Notes: generated by a model not told the origin, from the letters alone. Positions 20,270-32,079 are shown, numbered from the stretch's first letter. The stretch is DNA of 64,000 nt from Neodiprion pinetum (GCF_021155775.2 NC_060234.1:17074526-17138525); one strand, 5' to 3'. Numbers and translations are program-made.

Positions 20270-22614
20270 GATCAGCTAGGGTTGATGAATGCGCAAGTCG
20301 GAACGACTCAAAACGAGTCATTTAAGGTGTGGCGTGAGAGACTGGTACACCAAAACAAGGAACACGTGGTAGGAATTCTGAAAACGGGAAATACAAGACA
20401 AGCCTGAAGAGAATTGGTCCTGCGAAGATTGCATCGTGGGAAAAATGAGCTGGACACCTTCCTGACAAGCGAATCTCGATCAAAAGAACCAGGGAATCTC
20501 GTGTACACGGGTTTCTGCGGGCCTATGAAGCACAGTTCGGTTGGCAAGTCAAGATACTTTCTACTCATGAAAGACGATTACTCCAGCTACAAATGGGTTT
20601 ATTTCCTAAAACACAAGTGGGAAGTACACGAATACCTTAAAATTTTTCTGACAAATGTAAAACCAAAAGTAGGCAGAACAACAAAAGGGATAAGAGCAGA
20701 CAACGGCCTCGAATTCTTAAACAAAGGAATAGAAGATGTAATTCGAGAACGAGGAATTAAACTCGAGAAGACTGTACCGTACACGCCACAGCAAAATTGT
20801 AAAATAGAACGGGAAAATAGGACAATAGTGGAAGCGGCACGCAGCATGCTACATGCGAAAGGAATGGACCTAAAACTATAGGCGAGGGCAGTAATAGTTT
20901 CTGTCTATGTACTAAACCGCACAGGCAATATCAAGGAACAAGAAAAGATACTGTACGAACTTTGGTACGGTAAGCAACCGAAATTGCTCGACTTGAGGAT
21001 CTTTGAGATGGAAGTCTACACACTAAAACCATAACAGAACAGGACAAATTGGGATGAGAAAGCTGAGAAAGGCATTTTCGTCGGGTACGACGAATGCACC
21101 AAGGGACACAGGGTTTTTTTTCCTACTAGAGAAAAAGTAAACGTGTGTAGAGACGTAGAGTTTCTTCGGAAAACACTGGGGAGAACTGAAAAACATAACA
21201 AAGGATAAGCATACTTAACTACCTGCCAGAAGCTGATGATAAAGAAGAAGTAATCAGAAGCCGGGAAGAGGTCATCGGCGAAGACATAAAAGAGGCACCT
21301 CCGGAACAGGAACAAGAAGCTGAAAACATCACCTTGGTCCACATGAAAACAATTAAGTTGGAGAAAGAGCGTATGAACTTCGGCCGCGAAGGGATATACA
21401 AAGACCACAAAGAAATGACGGTTTTGAGATGAACATAGATAACATTCTAGTCACAGAGTGTAAAGAACCGGGGACTTTCAAACAAGCACTGGAGAGCCAA
21501 GAAGCTGAATTGTAGAAAACGGCGATGATTGAGGAAATAAATTCACTCGACAAAAATAAAACCTAGATGTTGGTAACACCACCTGACCAGGCAAAGATAT
21601 TACAAAATCGGTGGAATTTTAAACACAAACCAGCAGTAGGCGGTTTCAGTGGGAGGTACAAGGCGCGGCTGGTAGTAAAAGGCTTTACACCGAGGCCTGG
21701 GATTGACTATGGAGAGACTTTCAGCCCACTAGTGAAGTTTGGGTCTATCAGGTCGATTCTGGCGCTGACAGCGGTGACAAACATGGAATTGGCACAGTTC
21801 GATGTTAAAACTGCGTTCCTAAATGGTGACTTAGCAGAAGAAATCTTCATGACTCAACCGGAGTGATTTGAGGACGGGTCGGGACGTGTCTGAAAACTTA
21901 AAAAGGCACTGTACGGTCTTGAGCAGTCTGCCAGATGCTGGAACAGAAGATTCACGAACTGCTTAAGGATATTCGACCTAAAGGAAAGTGAAGCAGATCC
22001 ATGTATCTTCACAGCCGAGGACTGTAACGGAGAGAGGCTTATACTGGCAATATATATCGACGATGGGCTGGTGGCATCAACAAGCGAAGGGAAAATAGAC
22101 GAGCTGCTTGAATGTTTGGCAGCTGAAATCGACATAATGTTCAGGCCATTAAGTCATTTCTTGGGAGTAGAAATAAAGCGTCTACCTAACGATTCGCTAT
22201 TCGCCAACGAAACATCGTATGCACAGAAAATAATCGAGCGGTTCCGGGTGCAGGAAGCCATACCAGCTGATCCGCATCAGGATCTAAGTCTGCAGAACAC
22301 GGATGGAGAGGCATGCAGAACACGGACGGAGAGACGGCGTCGATCAACGCGCCATACAAAGAAGCAGTAGGTAGCTTACAATATTTAGCTACAGTGACAA
22401 GACCGGACACAATGTACGCAGTAAACGCAGTAAGTCAGTATTCTGAATCACCTAAGAAGATTCATTGAAAGTAAAGCGAATTTTAAAATATGTGAAAAGG
22501 ACAGTAATTTACGGTATTCAATTCAAGTCAAACGTAGATTTTCTGAATTTAGTAGCCTATAGCCACGTGGACTTCGCAGGTGATAAGGAATCAAGAAAGT
22601 CAACAAGCGGTTTT
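20270..22614 (+). pseudogene. pol: Copia 1 pol, integrase to RNase H start
   Basis: Pieces in order: a gag-pre-integrase stretch (WRERLVHQNKEHVVGILK); the integrase core (YTGFCGPM, where the first catalytic Asp appears replaced by Gly; RADNGLEFLN keeps the second Asp; QQNCKIERENRTIVEAARS keeps the Glu); reverse transcriptase (RYKARLVVKGFTPRPGIDYG, FDVKTAFLNGDLAEEIF, LKKALYGLEQSA, then YIDDGLVAS as catalytic motif); and the RNase H start (RKSTSGFL). Several stops and frameshifts separate them. The protease region is not recognisable. RNase H resumes at 31,328 after the nested insertion. Confidence 0.85.
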
Positions 22615-22891
22615 TTAACCATTAGGTGCGCACCCAGGTACCCAGGTGCCTACCTCATAACATTTTTGCTGGTATTTAAAAAAAAAATTTTTCTCGATCT
22701 GAGCCTCCGGATCTAGGAACTTTAACTCTTCACGAAGAGATTCCCATAGCTATATTTAGAAAAAGATAATTTTTTGCAATAAAAAAATGAACTTGAAATA
22801 CGGTTAGTGCCAGGGGGCACCCAGGGTACCCAGATACCCAGTAGAGAAAAATTTGATACATTCATCTGTAAATCGATGTTAATGTTAATAG

Positions 22892-23077
22892 ATGTTCCTA
22901 ACTGATCAAATGCGTCACTGCTGGGCCCTTGTAAACTTGGAAAGGGGGACGCTATCTAACTACAATTACCACAAACATTTGGAACATCTGCTGCTCGATA
23001 AAGCAAATAATTGGCTATGGAGCGTTCGAGATCCCCTCCTTCGATCTCTCTTTGAGGCAACTATACGCTACTTTTGA
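22892..23077 (+). CDS. unrecognised short frame inside the TTAA element
   Basis: 61 codons with protein-like composition (CWALVNLERGTLSNYNYHKH, then a leucine-rich stretch and SLFEATIRYF). It ends just before the Copia 2 insertion. I do not recognise a family. It may be an exon remnant of the element's own gene or captured host sequence. Confidence 0.25.
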   Translation: MFLTDQMRHCWALVNLERGTLSNYNYHKHLEHLLLDKANNWLWSVRDPLLRSLFEATIRYF

Positions 23078-23114
23078 ACGTAAATGTTAAGTATAATATA
23101 GAACACATTTATAT

Positions 23115-24349
23115 TCTAACGGGCAGTTGTTCAAAGTCGCATTAACACCAACAGTGCCCGTGACATATACAAAACATGTCAATAACTGACACAGACATCT
23201 GATTGAGACGACCATCGATAGCGACCGTGACCTGCTAGCATCCAAAATAGTAAACAAAGACGACGGACGCTGACTAACGCATATCAGGGCGACGACCCAC
23301 AACAGGACACACGAATAGGGAAATGACGTCGACAGGATCATCCAACAGCAGCTCCGGGAGAGTATAAAACTGGAGGACCACGAAGAGCGGTTACCAGTTG
23401 TCCGGCAAAGCGCCGAACTGCGTCACCGAGTAGAAGGATAGCCAAAGTTATTAATCCAGTTGTCCGGCATAGCGCCGAGCTGCGTCATATTGTAACGAGG
23501 CGTTTCTCATCTAGAGAACGTTATCGAATTTAGCTTCACGAGATTTAGAGAGGAAATTCAAGCATAGAGATTATTCCGAAATTTAGTAAAGAGTATAGAA
23601 ATTAGAGTCCACGATAGCCCAGGACTTCTTGAGGAAATATTGAGTAGAGTCGCGTATTCAACGTTTGAGCTATAGGGAAGTTTAGGAGCAGAACCGACGA
23701 ATTCTGATAGATTGATTATTTCTTTAATTTTATTTTTAATTTTGTTCTCTACGGTTATATTTTGTAAAACCTTATGTTTTGTCTACCAACAAGGATCATT
23801 GTACTTGGATTAATCGCTATTAAACATGTGTTATAGTTAAACACGTTCTCGTCTGTCTCGTTGTCAACACATTACTCGAACATATAACTTTACCTTGGAA
23901 AGGGGAGGGAAATAAAACCAACAGCCAGCCAAGAAATTCCCTGGTCTGAAAGGTTGGCGGTGTTTTCGGTCAATAACCCATAACAAAATATAGGCAGGCG
24001 ACTCTCTTTACTCCGAGTTCGCGATTAGAAGGGAGTACTGGGAAACCCGTATCTCCGACTAGGTGACATACGCTTCTTTCACTGGTCTCCAGTTGAAGCA
24101 ACGGCCTACAAGCCCTTGTCTTACTGAAGGGAGCAACAGACGGAGGTGCTTGTTTACAAATTCAAGGCGGCTTTGGTAATACCTAAGTCCGCACAGTTCA
24201 ACTATCAAGGGTTTTTCGGGTCTGATAAACTGATCCAGCTTTTACCCATAAGAGGGGGTTCCTTATAAATCTGCTAAATTTGACAAAGAACACACTAATA
24301 ACGGGTTTATCACATAGGCTCTGGCCTAAGATAAACCGCACCCGTTACA
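23115..24349. mobile_element. LTR-like insertion in the Copia 2 5' LTR
   Basis: About 1.24 kb interrupts the 5' LTR after its first 30 bp; the 3' LTR shows the uninterrupted sequence. The ends are inverted (CTAACGGGCAG at the left, CCCGTTACA at the right). Inside are a TATAAAA (about 23,365), a direct repeat of 'cagttgtccggcaaagcgcc' type (23,393 and 23,458) and no coding frame. The features suit a solo LTR of a Gypsy or BEL element, but the target duplication is not clear in this AT repeat. Confidence 0.55.
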
Positions 24350-24693
24350 ATAGATATAGATGGCAGCAAAGTCTGCACAGCAACGGCGTGTGAGCGTAGA
24401 CGGATATGAGAGAGATAGAGAGCTCGTGCGAGAGCTGGAGAGTAACGCCGGGAATTAGTCCCAGACCATGTAAGACTCGTAGACGCGAAGCATCACTTGA
24501 TAGTAGTATTAATATTATAATTCAACTATATATAATAAAGATGTTACCTGAAAGAATAATAATAAAACTGTAATCTCCTCATCATTCTAAAGAACCTAAC
24601 ATGGTAGCAAGAGGTCTGTGGTTCATCAAAAAATATACCGGTTAAAGTGAAAAATTTTGTGTACCGCGTACGAAGGAAATCACGTGTGAGACA

Positions 24694-26126
24694 AGATGGC
24701 TAGAAACAATGACGCAGTTATATACTGGTGTTTGATGGAGAAGACTACAGTATGTAGAAGAAACAAATTACGATATTTCTAAAATTACAAAAAGTGCAAC
24801 AAAGCTATAGAAAGAGAGAAAATAGCAGCAGATAATGCAAAGTGGGATGAAAATGATTTGAAAGCTATGAATTATATATATAGTGATATTTCAAATAAGC
24901 AGCTGGAATTTGTAAGTAAGAAGACAACGGCATACGAGATAATTAAAAAATTTGATAGCCTATATTTGAAAGAATCTACGGCATTGCAAATTGTCTGCAG
25001 AAATAAATTAGAGAGATTGAGGCTTAAAGACTACATTGAGTCGGCAATATTTTTTTGTGATTTTGAAAAGGCGGTAAACGAGTTGAAAAATGCGGGTGCG
25101 AATTTGACCGAAAAGGAAAAGTTGAATTACATGTTAAACACGCTACCGGAATCATATAGTTACGTCGGTGATTTGATCGATGCGCTAAAAGATAAAGATC
25201 AAACTGCGGACTATGTGAAAAATAAGATTCGAATGGCTGAGATGAAAAATAAGAAAGAGGAAAACCATGGAAGAAAAAGTAATTCATTCATGGTGGATAA
25301 GAGGACATGCTTCCAATGTGGCGAAAGTGGGCACATTCAAAGAGACTGCAAAAATGGCGGACAAACGGCAACGGCAAACAGTCGAGGCACGTGGCGTTCA
25401 TCACGAGGCTGGAGAGGAACCGGAAGAGGAAACAGCAGAGGGCGCGGAGCAAGCGCACAGCAGGCAGCTCAACAAGATGAGAAGAGAGAAGGCAAAAATT
25501 ACGCGTGGGTTACAACGGTTGATCGGCATGCGGCGCTAAATACAGAGATAAGTCATGGAAAATGGAAGTCAGAGATAAATTGGCCGTTAGACAGTGGTTG
25601 TACGGACCACATTATTACCGACGACAGTTTTTTTGATGAATGGATATTGCTTAAGAAGCCGGTAAATGTCTATTTGGGGGATGACAGAGTTGTAAAAGCT
25701 ACCAAGATCGGAACTGTTTCGAGTTATTTCGATGTTTTTGGGAAAAAGAATCTATTTGAAATGAGAAATGTTTTTCATGTTAAAGATATGAAATCAAATT
25801 TGAACAGTTACAGCAAAATAACAGATAGAAATACAATCTTCTCAAAAGGTAAGAGGACGAAAATTATTACTTATGAGAGTAATATTACGGCGGTGGCTGT
25901 GAAAAATAATGTTTTATATATTATGAAAAGTAAAGTAGCATCAGCCGAATCGTTCGTAAATAGTGCAAGAAAAGGTACTAATAAGATGAGTGAAAAGGAA
26001 AAATGGCATCGTTTGTTAGGCCATGTAAATTTTAAATATTTGAATGTTTTGGCCAACAATCAATTGTTAAATGGTATTCCTAGTGAATTGGAATCTGAAT
26101 TTATGAAATGCAAAAACGTGCGTTGA
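24694..26126 (+). pseudogene. gag-pol: Copia 2 gag and protease
   Basis: Starts near ATG 24,694 (MARNNDAV...), with a stop or shift near 24,780, then an open frame of about 422 codons. Seen: the gag domain (KKTTAYEIIKKFDSLYLKES, LNYMLNTLPESYSYVGDLID); a zinc knuckle CFQCGESGHIQRDC; an Arg/Gly-rich linker; the aspartic protease site WPLDSGCTDHI; and the gag-pre-integrase region (KWHRLLGHVNFKYLNVL). A frameshift or stop at about 26,126 separates it from integrase. Confidence 0.88.
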
Positions 26127-26133
26127 AAATAAA

Positions 26134-26922
26134 ATGAATAATACTCCGTTCGGAAATAACAGAAATAAAGCGAAAGAAATCTTGGAAATAGTTCACACTG
26201 ATATGTGCGGACCATTTAGGTCAACAGGTTTTAAAGGTGAAAGATATTTTGTTTCGTTTATCGACGATTACAGTAAAATTGCGAGAGTGTATACAATGAA
26301 GTCCAAAGGAGAAGTTTGTGATTGCCTGACTGAATATGTAAATGAATGTGAGAATATAACGGGAAAGAAAGTGAAATTTTTGAGATGCGATAATGGTACA
26401 GAATATTTAAATGAAAAAATATTAAATTTTGCAAGAAGTAAAGGAATTGTAATGAATAATTGTCCTGCGTATACACATGAATTAAATAGAACCGCGGAAT
26501 GTTTTAATAGACCAATTATAAACATATCACGTTGTTTATTAGCGGAAGCGAATGTTGATAAAAAGTATTGGCTTCAAATAGTTTGTGCGGTAACTTACTT
26601 AAAAAACCGTACATTGGAGAATACATCAGAAAGAAAAACTCCGTATGAAATAGTTTTTGGAAAAAAATCAAATGTTTCAAACCTACGTTTATACGGAAGT
26701 GTCGTTTTTGTAAGAGTACCGGAACAAAAGAGAACTTCGAAATGGGACAAAAAGGCGGATATGGGAATTTTAATTGCTTATAGTGACGTTGGTTATCGTG
26801 TACTTTTGAAAAATAGAGTCGTAGTTGCGAGACATGTGGATGTAATAGAAGAAAATATAAAGTGTATAGGGTTAAATGAAGAGGAGAGAGAGAGAAATCT
26901 GAGGATGAAGATAGTGAGTTAG
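26134..26922 (+). pseudogene. pol: Copia 2 integrase
   Basis: The integrase core is complete in sequence order: VHTDMCGPF (first Asp), FLRCDNGTEYLNE (second Asp) and LNRTAECFNRPI (catalytic Glu). A C-terminal SH3-like part follows (LRLYGSVVFVRVPEQKR, KWDKKADMGILIAY). The frame ends in an acidic linker at 26,922, where relatives continue into reverse transcriptase, so a frame break is present. Confidence 0.88.
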
Positions 26923-26939
26923 ATAAGGGAGCTGATGAG

Positions 26940-27942
26940 TATTCTGATAATGACTCGTTGGATGAATCGATGGAAAGTGCGAATGGGAGTATGGATGATA
27001 CTATAGGGAGCTTCGATTCTAAAGATGAAACGGAAGTTCGTAGATCGCAGCGAATTAAAAATCCACCAAAAAAGTTTGATGATTATGCTGTATATGGTAA
27101 TAGTATTTTTATTAACGTGTGTAGAACAGATATACCAAATTCATTTGAGGAAGCGATTGAAAGTAAAGATTACAAAGCTTGGAAGAAGGCTATGAGTGAA
27201 GAAATTGAAAGTTTGAATAAGAATAAAACGTGGGAATTAGTAGAAAATAATGAAAATAAGGAAGTACTTCATGTAAAATGGGTATATACTAAAAAGTCCG
27301 ATGACACATATAAAGCAAGGCTAGTCGTAAGAGGTTTTCAACAAACCGAGGAAATTAATGATATATATTCACCTGTAGCTAAAATGCAAACGTTGAAAAT
27401 TTTGTTAGCGTATTGTTGTCAAATGGACCTAGAAATTGAGTAAATGGACGTTAAAACTGCATTTTTAAATGGGAAAGTAAAGTCGGAAGTGTATATTAAA
27501 CAACCTAAAGGTTATAAAGATGGTTCGAATAAGGTTGGTAAATTACTAAAAGCTTTATATGGGTTAAAAAAAAGTCCAAGGGCATGGTACGAGTGCCTAG
27601 ATACGTTCGTGACAAATATCGGGTTTTAAAAGAAGTAATAGTGATTCATGCCTATATACGCTAAGAAATGAAAGGGATACAATTTATTTGTTAATTTTTA
27701 TTGACGATTTATTAATCTGTGGTAAAAAGGAAAAAGAAATGGAAAGAATAAAAGTTTTATTAACAGGAAAATTTAAAATGAAAGATCTGGGTAAAGTTAA
27801 AGAGTGTCTTGGTATTACAGTTGAATATGAGTCCTCTGAATATGAAATGAAACTAAGTCAAACCAAATATCTTGAGTCATTAGGTAAGAAATGCAATTTA
27901 GAAAATAGTAAGTTGTATAAAACACCTATGGAAGTCAATTGA
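26940..27942 (+). pseudogene. pol: Copia 2 reverse transcriptase
   Basis: Fragments in order: KAWKKAMSEEIESLNKNKTW, then VKWVYTKKSDDTYKARLVVR; an in-frame TAA at 27,441-27,443; MDVKTAFLNGKVKSEVYIKQ; LLKALYGLKKSPRAWYECL; a frame break near 27,629; and the catalytic motif FIDDLLICGKKEKEM followed by FKMKDLGKVKECLGI. The palm Asp residues are retained, but three breaks make it non-functional. Confidence 0.88.
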
Positions 27943-28104
27943 AAATTGAGAAGTCTAATACATATGAAAGAAATGTTAAATATAGAAATTTAATTGGTGC
28001 ATTGTAATACATAAGTTCGGCGACAAGACCTGATATCAAGTTTCAGTGTAAATTATTTAAGTCGTTTTCAAAACTGGTATTATGAAACACACTATAAATA
28101 TGCC

Positions 28105-28633
28105 TTGCGAATTTTGAAATATTTTTATCTGACAAAAGACTTAAAGATGGTTTATAAAAGAAAAGAAAATGGAGAAATTCTTGATTGTTATGTTGATGCT
28201 GATTGGGCTGGTGATAATTCAGATAGAAAATCAACGACTGGTTATGTAATAAGATTATTTGGGAACGCTATATGTATATTGGAAATCGAGGAAGCAAAAA
28301 AGTGTTACGAAGGCTTCGACATTTGCGGAGTATGTAGCAGTGTCGGAAGCGGTGAGTGAATTGATATTTATCAAAGAATTATTGAAAACATTTGATGTAG
28401 AATTAACAAAGCCTATAAATGTATATGAGGATAACTCAGGAACAATCGATAAAGCAAAAAATGGTAATTTTACGAAAAATTCAAATTATATCGAAGTCCA
28501 TTATCATTATGTATATGAATGTGTGAAGGAAGGCAGTATGAATATTGTTAAAATTGATTCGAATGAAAATATCGCTGATATTTTCACAAAAGCGTTGTGT
28601 CAAGAAAAGTTTGAAAAGTTTAAAAGTATGTGA
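28105..28633 (+). pseudogene. pol: Copia 2 RNase H
   Basis: CYVDADWAGDNSDRKSTTGY gives the RNase H start. A frameshift near 28,270 follows, then TKASTFAEYVAVSEAVSELI and VYEDNSGTIDKAKNGNF, with the domain end at FTKALCQEKFEKFKSM. The stop lies about 20 bp upstream of the MITE in the element's 3' untranslated part. Confidence 0.88.
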
Positions 28634-28654
28634 AATTTGAACTGACAGCAAGTA

Positions 28655-29479
28655 TATGGGGCATTCCGTGCCAAAACGATCAAGATTTTACGGCGAGGTC
28701 TCAAATTTTTTTAATAATTTTTTGAATGAAAGTACATGGTAAAAACCTCATTCGGTAATTTTTTCAGAATTTTTCGATCCAGCATATCTGAGTTATGATT
28801 TAAAAACGCGAAAAAAAACCTCACTTTCTAAAATCTGAAGAAATTCTAAAAAATCTTATCAAATATAACAAAATTTTTGGCGCTTATTAGAAGACGGAGA
28901 TTTCATAACTTCAAAAGATAAATTAAAAAAAAAAAAAAATCGTTAAACTTGAATTATCGAATATACAATTTGTAATACAGGGCAAATCTGGTGAAAGTAC
29001 ATACCACTAAGTAAGTAACCTCAAAATAACACACGCTCGACGCCCGCGGTGTATACTTTCACATGACCCACGCTATGTATATGAATATTATAATGATATA
29101 CCTGTAACTCTATAAATAAACATTTTTCGACCCATATTATAACGAGCTTTTATGTTCATTCTTATGTAAAAAATGCAATCCAATAATAATAATAATTTTT
29201 TTTTTTCTTCAATTTATCGTTCGAAGTTATGAAATCTCCGTCTTATAATAAGCCTCAAAAATTTTGTCATATTTCATAAGATGTTTCAGAATTTTTTCAG
29301 ATTTTAGAAAGTGAGGTTTTTTTTCGAGTTTTTAAATCGTAAATCAGATACGCTGGGTCGAAAAATTCTTAAATAATTACCGAATGAGTTTTTTGTGATG
29401 CACTTTCATACAACAAATAATTTAAAAAATCTAGACCTCACCGTAGAATCTTGATCGTTTTGGTATGGAATGCCCCATA
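28655..29479. mobile_element. palindromic MITE in Copia 2 (TATGGGGCATTCC ends)
   Basis: 825 bp with inverted arms of about 270 bp starting TATGGGGCATTCCGTGCCAA and ending GGAATGCCCCATA. TA duplications flank it (28,653-28,654; 29,480-29,481). It is non-coding and can fold into one long hairpin. It separates Copia 2 pol from the polypurine tract and 3' LTR. Confidence 0.85.
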
Positions 29480-29503
29480 TATAAATGTGAGGAAGCGTGT
29501 TAA

Positions 29504-29961
29504 GGTAGTACCGTGATAAATCACTTTTCTTATAATATCTTTCGATTTTTGAATACACATAATTTTAAGTGTGCTTTATACGTAAGAATTTTTTTTAATA
29601 GTCCTTGCGGTACTAAATTTTGAAATATTAGCAATCGAAAGTCGTACATTTAACATGTATTCCCTATCCCGACCGTAGTTAGAGTGAGCATTTTATTTAA
29701 TAACAGCCATATTTTTCTTAGGATTGTTTTCAAAAACTGAGAATTATTAATTCAGGATATAACAAGTAATTTTTTTCAAAAAAAAACATAAACAAGCAGT
29801 ATTCATTTTTTTGTAAATAACTTTTAAAGTTGGTGACTTGCGATGATTCACGTGAGTGGAAGTAAGTGAGCGATAGTCGGTAAAGAAAGACAGCACTAGT
29901 GAGTGAGAAAGAAAACAATAGCCATTGACTATTGGTGTCCTTTACATGTCACGGTACTACC
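29504..29961. mobile_element. TTAA MITE inside the Copia 2 3' LTR
   Basis: 458 bp with perfect inverted ends GGTAGTACCGTGA / TCACGGTACTACC and TTAA on each side (29,500-29,503; 29,962-29,965). The 5' LTR of the same element has the empty site TGTTAAGTATAATATAG, which proves the insertion exactly. It is probably a piggyBac-mobilised non-autonomous element. Confidence 0.93.
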
Positions 29962-30336
29962 TTAAGTATAATATAGAACACATTTATATATATATAGATG
30001 GCAGCACAGTCTGCGCAGCAACGGCGTGTGAGCGTAGACGGATATGAGAGAGATAGAGAGCTCGTGCGAGAGCTGGAGAGTAACACCGGGAGATTAGTCT
30101 CAGGCCATATAAGACTCGTAGACGCGAAGCATCGCTTGATAGTAGTATAAGGATTATAATTAAACTATATATAATAAAGATGTTATCAGAATGAATAATA
30201 ATGAAACTGTGATCTTCTCATGATTCTAAAGAACTTCACAGTAAATATAGCTTAATCACTTTTTAATTATGTTTGCTCAATGAAGTAAGTCGATTTATAA
30301 TGATTCTGTTCACATCTGACCTGAAATAGTACATTA

Positions 30337-31240
30337 CGATACGAGTGCGCAAAGTAGGTCGTTCCCGTACTCGCTTCGCTCGTGCGGGATAACCTACATG
30401 CGCACGAGTATCGTATACTATTTTTCCTATTAAGTTGCGCAAAGTTCGACCACTAAAATTATTTTGAATAATTGAAACGTATAGAACGGTGGCGTTGGGG
30501 CGCTGGGACGGGGGGGTTCGGGGGGGCGAAGCCCCCCCGCCCAAATAAAACAAATTATAGAACTATTATAAATTTATTAAATTAGGAAAAATCTGATTTC
30601 TTTATTATTTTCAATTATTATTAATATTTATCGTAACGTGACAATTTACAAAATGATACGGTATATTTCTTAATGACTCTGATGCATTTGATGTGGTTAT
30701 AGATGCATCATTAGACACATCCTCACCCTCGCTATCCGTATCACTTTGTACATTATTCATAATTATTCACTCTCACTTCACTTGTTCTTTCTAAAGAGCG
30801 GATGCGAAGCGACTGATACTTTGACGTTCGTTGTCCGTATTAAGAGAACGGCAGAATACAAAACACAGAACGCACGTTTTGACAGGTCCATTCCAGACGA
30901 CAAAGACGTAAACAAACCGGCTGAGCGCGCCGGTTAGTTTATATCTTTAAAGCGTGCGTTCTGTGTTTTGTATTCTGCCGTTTTCTTAATACGGACAACG
31001 AACGTCAAAGTATCGCTCGCACGTGTTATTGCGAAGAGTGCTGCAGAGATGGCGCGCGCGTATATACCTTGGAATCGCCCGTATACTCTTATACATTCCC
31101 GCACGCTCACCACATTCCCGCACGCTTAGCTACATCCCGGTTCGCTCAGTTGCATTCCCGCACGCTCTTGTCAACGTGTGGGAAAGTGGTACTTTGCGAA
31201 CGCAAATGCATACGTAAAATCGAACTTTGCGCACGATAAT
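30337..31240. repeat. hairpins and inverted repeats right of Copia 2
   Basis: Three nested structures in the right flank of the TTAA element. The first is an 80-bp hairpin at 30,337-30,417 (ACGATACGAGTGCGC paired with GCGCACGAGTATCGT). The second is an outer inverted pair TTTTTCCTATTAAGTTGCGC at about 30,421 and its complement near 31,245. The third is a 65-bp inverted pair at 30,811-30,877 and 30,950-31,016 (GATACTTTGACGTTCGTTGT...). They are probably one or two MITEs; no coding frame is supported. Confidence 0.6.
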
Positions 31241-31327
31241 AGGAAAAAGTAATTAAAACTGGAGATGGGTACACGGGTACCCCGGGTGCGCATCAACGTA
31301 GAAGTATGGTGCGCACGTAAGGGTTAA

Positions 31328-31694
31328 TAAAAATTAGTAAAGCACCTGTAGTTTGGGGAACGCAAAAACAAAGGTCAACAACTCTGTTGACGAAAGAATC
31401 TGAATATATCGCGGCTAGTCAAACGACTAAAGAATTGATTTGGTTAAAAAGACTCGTCAAACGTTTAGTCAGTTATGAGTTAGAGGTACCAATAATGTAC
31501 GTCGACGATCAAAGCGCGATAAAGCTTGTTAAAAACCCGGAGTATCACAATAGGACAAAACATATCGACGTCAAATACAAAAGAAAACAAGACAAAGTTT
31601 TGGACTTAACTACATAAGCACAAAGGATCAGTTAGCTGATATTTGTATGAAACCACTGAATAGAGTGAGGTTTGAATTTCTAAGCAGCAAGTAG
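31328..31694 (+). pseudogene. pol: Copia 1 RNase H, C-terminal part
   Basis: Continues exactly where 22,614 stopped once the TTAA-flanked insert is ignored. It contains SKAPVVWGTQKQRSTTLLTK, ESEYIAASQTTKELIWLK, YVDDQSAIKLVKNPEYHNR and TKHIDVKYKRKQDKV. A small shift then leads to STKDQLADICMKPLNR and a stop at 31,692-31,694. A purine-rich tract precedes the 3' LTR. Confidence 0.88.
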
Positions 31695-31739
31695 GTTTAA
31701 TAACGGAGAAAAGGTAGGGTATCGACACGAAGTGGGAGT

Positions 31740-31967
31740 CATGGGAACTGTTGCATCGACATGACTCAAGGTTTGTCCAGTTTAAAATTATCTAGTCAGT
31801 AAAGTTCTTGTTTCGTACTTAGTTATAAGATCTGACTGAACATAAACTCTTTGTTTTTCGTCCCTCGTCTTGTTACATGTTATAAATAAGAAAAGTAAGA
31901 CTTTTTAATCCAGAAGTATTGTGTTAATCAAGAGGTGAATGTACCAATAAATAACCCAAAAATAACA
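31740..31967 (+). repeat. Copia 1 3' LTR
   Basis: Diverged copy of the 5' LTR. It starts near TGGGAACTG and ends AATAACA at 31,967. The purine-rich AAGTGGGAG just upstream is the likely polypurine tract. Confidence 0.85.
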
Positions 31968-32079
31968 GTATCCTTGACTAATTATTACAGAAATGCCATT
32001 GTACAAACATTCCTAACATAGCAATCATAAAATGAACAATAAATGGAACAATTAGACACTGCTGGTCAACCGACAGGAA

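Larger units (their letters stand above)
23085..30240 (+). mobile_element. Copia retrotransposon 2 (inner)
   Basis: Copia element with a perfect 5-bp target duplication GTAAA (23,080-23,084 and 30,241-30,245). The LTRs are about 282 bp once their own insertions are removed (TGTTAAGTATAATATAG...AACCTAACA). The primer-binding site right after the 5' LTR (TGGTAGCAAGAGG at 24,602) resembles the 3' end complement of initiator tRNA-Met with one extra base. A purine stretch GTGAGGAAGCG precedes the 3' LTR at 29,498. It contains three further insertions, and several stops break its coding region. Confidence 0.9.
22619..31323. mobile_element. piggyBac-like TTAA element carrying Copia 2
   Basis: Flanked by TTAA at 22,615-22,618 and 31,324-31,327. 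Inverted ends are CCATTAGGTGCGCACC at the left and, on the other strand at the right, CCCTTACGTGCGCACC. Subterminal repeats rich in GGTACCC occur at both sides. Removing it restores continuity of the Copia 1 RNase H frame across one TTAA, so the boundaries are firm. Its own DNA is 22,619-23,084 plus 30,241-31,323; the rest is Copia 2. I find no piggyBac transposase, so it is probably non-autonomous. Confidence 0.75.
18674..31967 (+). mobile_element. Copia retrotransposon 1 (outer, nested host)
   Basis: Copia-type element bounded by diverged LTRs at 18,674-18,901 and about 31,740-31,967, both ending ...CCCAAAATAACA-like. The flanks CTATC and GTATC match at 4 of 5 positions, a plausible decayed target duplication. 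It lies inside a Mutator-like gene remnant. Its pol is interrupted inside RNase H by a TTAA-flanked 8.7-kb element. Many stops and frameshifts in gag and pol and the divergent LTRs indicate an old insertion. Confidence 0.85.
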
